From an uncultured Ruminococcus sp. (lineage in GTDB: Bacteria > Bacillota_A > Clostridia > RUG12999): a stretch of DNA of 6,111 nucleotides. Below the pieces are notes generated by a model that ran no database searches, had not been told where the DNA came from, and worked only from the letters and a program-made list of their open reading frames with translations. Positions 5,833 through 6,111 of the stretch are shown here, in pieces. Positions within the stretch are counted from its first letter, which is position 1; each line of letters begins with the position of its first letter. The stretch lies in assembly GCA_902783995.1 (NCBI GenBank), contig CACZTG010000271.1, forward strand, positions 1 through 6,111, written 5' to 3'. Both the position numbers and the translations under genes were made by a program.

Positions 5833-5870
5833 TAAAAAGAAATACCGCCGACCCGATTTTGGGCGGCGGT
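5833..5870 (-). terminator. leftward intrinsic terminator between HD-GYP gene and right flank
   Basis: ACCGCCG-A-CCC (5844-5854) pairs with GGGCGGCGGT (5861-5870): ten base pairs with a single bulged A and a six-base loop. Read on the - strand, the stem is followed by ATTTCTTTTT (5843 down to 5834), a good U-tract. On the + strand no T-run follows. It may stop a leftward gene beyond the right edge. Confidence 0.55.
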
Positions 5871-5897
5871 CAGACTGATGACAAAGTCATCAGTCTG
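5871..5897. repeat. HP2: perfect 12-bp inverted repeat, 3-base loop
   Basis: CAGACTGATGAC (5871-5882) and GTCATCAGTCTG (5886-5897) are exact reverse complements around AAA. Neither strand has a T-run directly after it, so it is not a standard terminator. Confidence 0.9.
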
Positions 5898-5923
5898 TGC
5901 AGAGGCTGAGAAACGAAGGTATA

Positions 5924-5981
5924 TTTCGTCCTTTAAATCTCGTCGGCGTACGTGTGTACGGTAGAGGTTTAAAGGGCGGAA
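5924..5981 (+). repeat. HP3: 18-bp stem with internal loop and apical hairpin
   Basis: Bases 5924-5941 pair with 5964-5981 without interruption, using three U-G pairs (5926/5979, 5929/5976, 5938/5967). Inside, after a 5/3 internal loop, CGTAC (5947-5951) pairs with GTACG (5956-5960) around GTGT. An alternative small hairpin, ACGAA/TTCGT (5913-5917 with 5925-5929), competes for its base. Confidence 0.75.
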
Positions 5982-5988
5982 AGCAAGC

Positions 5989-6020
5989 AGTGGCGCGGTT
6001 TCAGAGAAAACCGCGCCACT
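5989..6020. repeat. HP4: perfect 13-bp GC-rich inverted repeat
   Basis: AGTGGCGCGGTTT (5989-6001) and AAACCGCGCCACT (6008-6020) are exact reverse complements with a six-base loop. It is followed on the + strand by A-rich sequence without a T-run, so it does not look like a + strand intrinsic terminator. Confidence 0.9.
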
Positions 6021-6111
6021 CACATAAAACAAAGAGAAAAAATTAAAAAAGTGTTACGGGTTTTAAAATAATAAAGTTGCTTGCGTTAGACCGAGTTTGT
6101 CAGCGCTCTGA

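Larger units (their letters stand above)
5844..6020 (+). other. array of four strong hairpins; candidate structured RNA or interspersed repeat
   Basis: Four stems lie almost back to back just after the HD-GYP stop: HP1 5844-5870, HP2 5871-5897, HP3 5924-5981 and HP4 5989-6020. Well over half of the bases are paired. HP1 abuts HP2 with no spacer, so coaxial stacking is possible. The stem of HP3 needs three U-G pairs that exist only in the + transcript, which argues for a rightward RNA. The GC-rich HP1 and HP4 stems contrast with the AT-rich flanks. I do not recognise a named RNA family. It could be a long structured 3' UTR, an independent small RNA, or a mobile palindromic repeat. The antisense open frame across it (5832-6032) is a by-product of the palindromes. 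Confidence 0.5.

Noticed and set aside
5844..6020. CRISPR array
   Set aside because: The repeats are inverted stems of different sequence, not regularly spaced direct repeats with unique spacers, and no cas gene is nearby.
5832..6032. - strand 66-residue open frame across the hairpin array
   Set aside because: It is made of the palindromic arms, has no ribosome binding site and no protein-like pattern. Such frames are by-products of inverted repeats.
6063..6110. - strand open tail of 15 codons at the right edge as the end of a convergent gene
   Set aside because: Too short to support; an open frame of this length is common by chance, although the leftward terminator makes a convergent gene possible.

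Overview
The window suggests a low-to-mid GC, Gram-positive spore-forming Firmicute of the Clostridia class, possibly a gut Oscillospiraceae/Lachnospiraceae-type genome. The evidence is consensus SigA promoters, strong GGAGG-type ribosome binding sites, TTG and GTG starts, a lipoprotein signal, and a gene order matching the alanine-racemase/EndoA neighbourhood of Bacillus and Clostridium. Genus cannot be fixed from the sequence. All confident genes are on the + strand. I see no tRNA, rRNA, CRISPR array, insertion sequence or recognisable riboswitch.

Left block (1-3089) is one conserved housekeeping locus: the 3' part of nnrD (NAD(P)HX repair), a LolA-like lipoprotein resembling the sporulation/germination proteins YdcC and GerS, alanine racemase (alr), and the ndoAI-ndoA (mazE-mazF) antitoxin-toxin pair. 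A strong intrinsic terminator closes it. A probable internal promoter lies between alr and mazE, so the toxin-antitoxin pair can be transcribed both with alr and alone.

Middle block (3090-4131) is a single-gene unit. An unusual inverted-repeat region precedes a perfect consensus promoter (TTGACA-17-TATAAT), which drives a sugar-phosphate isomerase/epimerase-type TIM-barrel protein of unknown substrate. The gap at 4132-4468 holds, on the - strand, a decayed excisionase-like helix-turn-helix gene, then two tandem + strand promoters.

Right block (4469-6111) is a membrane-bound HD-GYP cyclic-di-GMP phosphodiesterase with about seven transmembrane helices. It starts at TTG 4496 behind an extended Shine-Dalgarno. 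Its 3' flank (5844-6020) is a dense array of four strong hairpins. The longest stem is completed by three U-G pairs that form only in the + strand RNA. From 6021 to 6111 the sequence is AT-rich and I see no supportable feature.

The genes do not form one new system. The best leads beyond routine annotation are the hairpin array, the antisense helix-turn-helix remnant, and the mutually exclusive hairpins upstream of the isomerase promoter.
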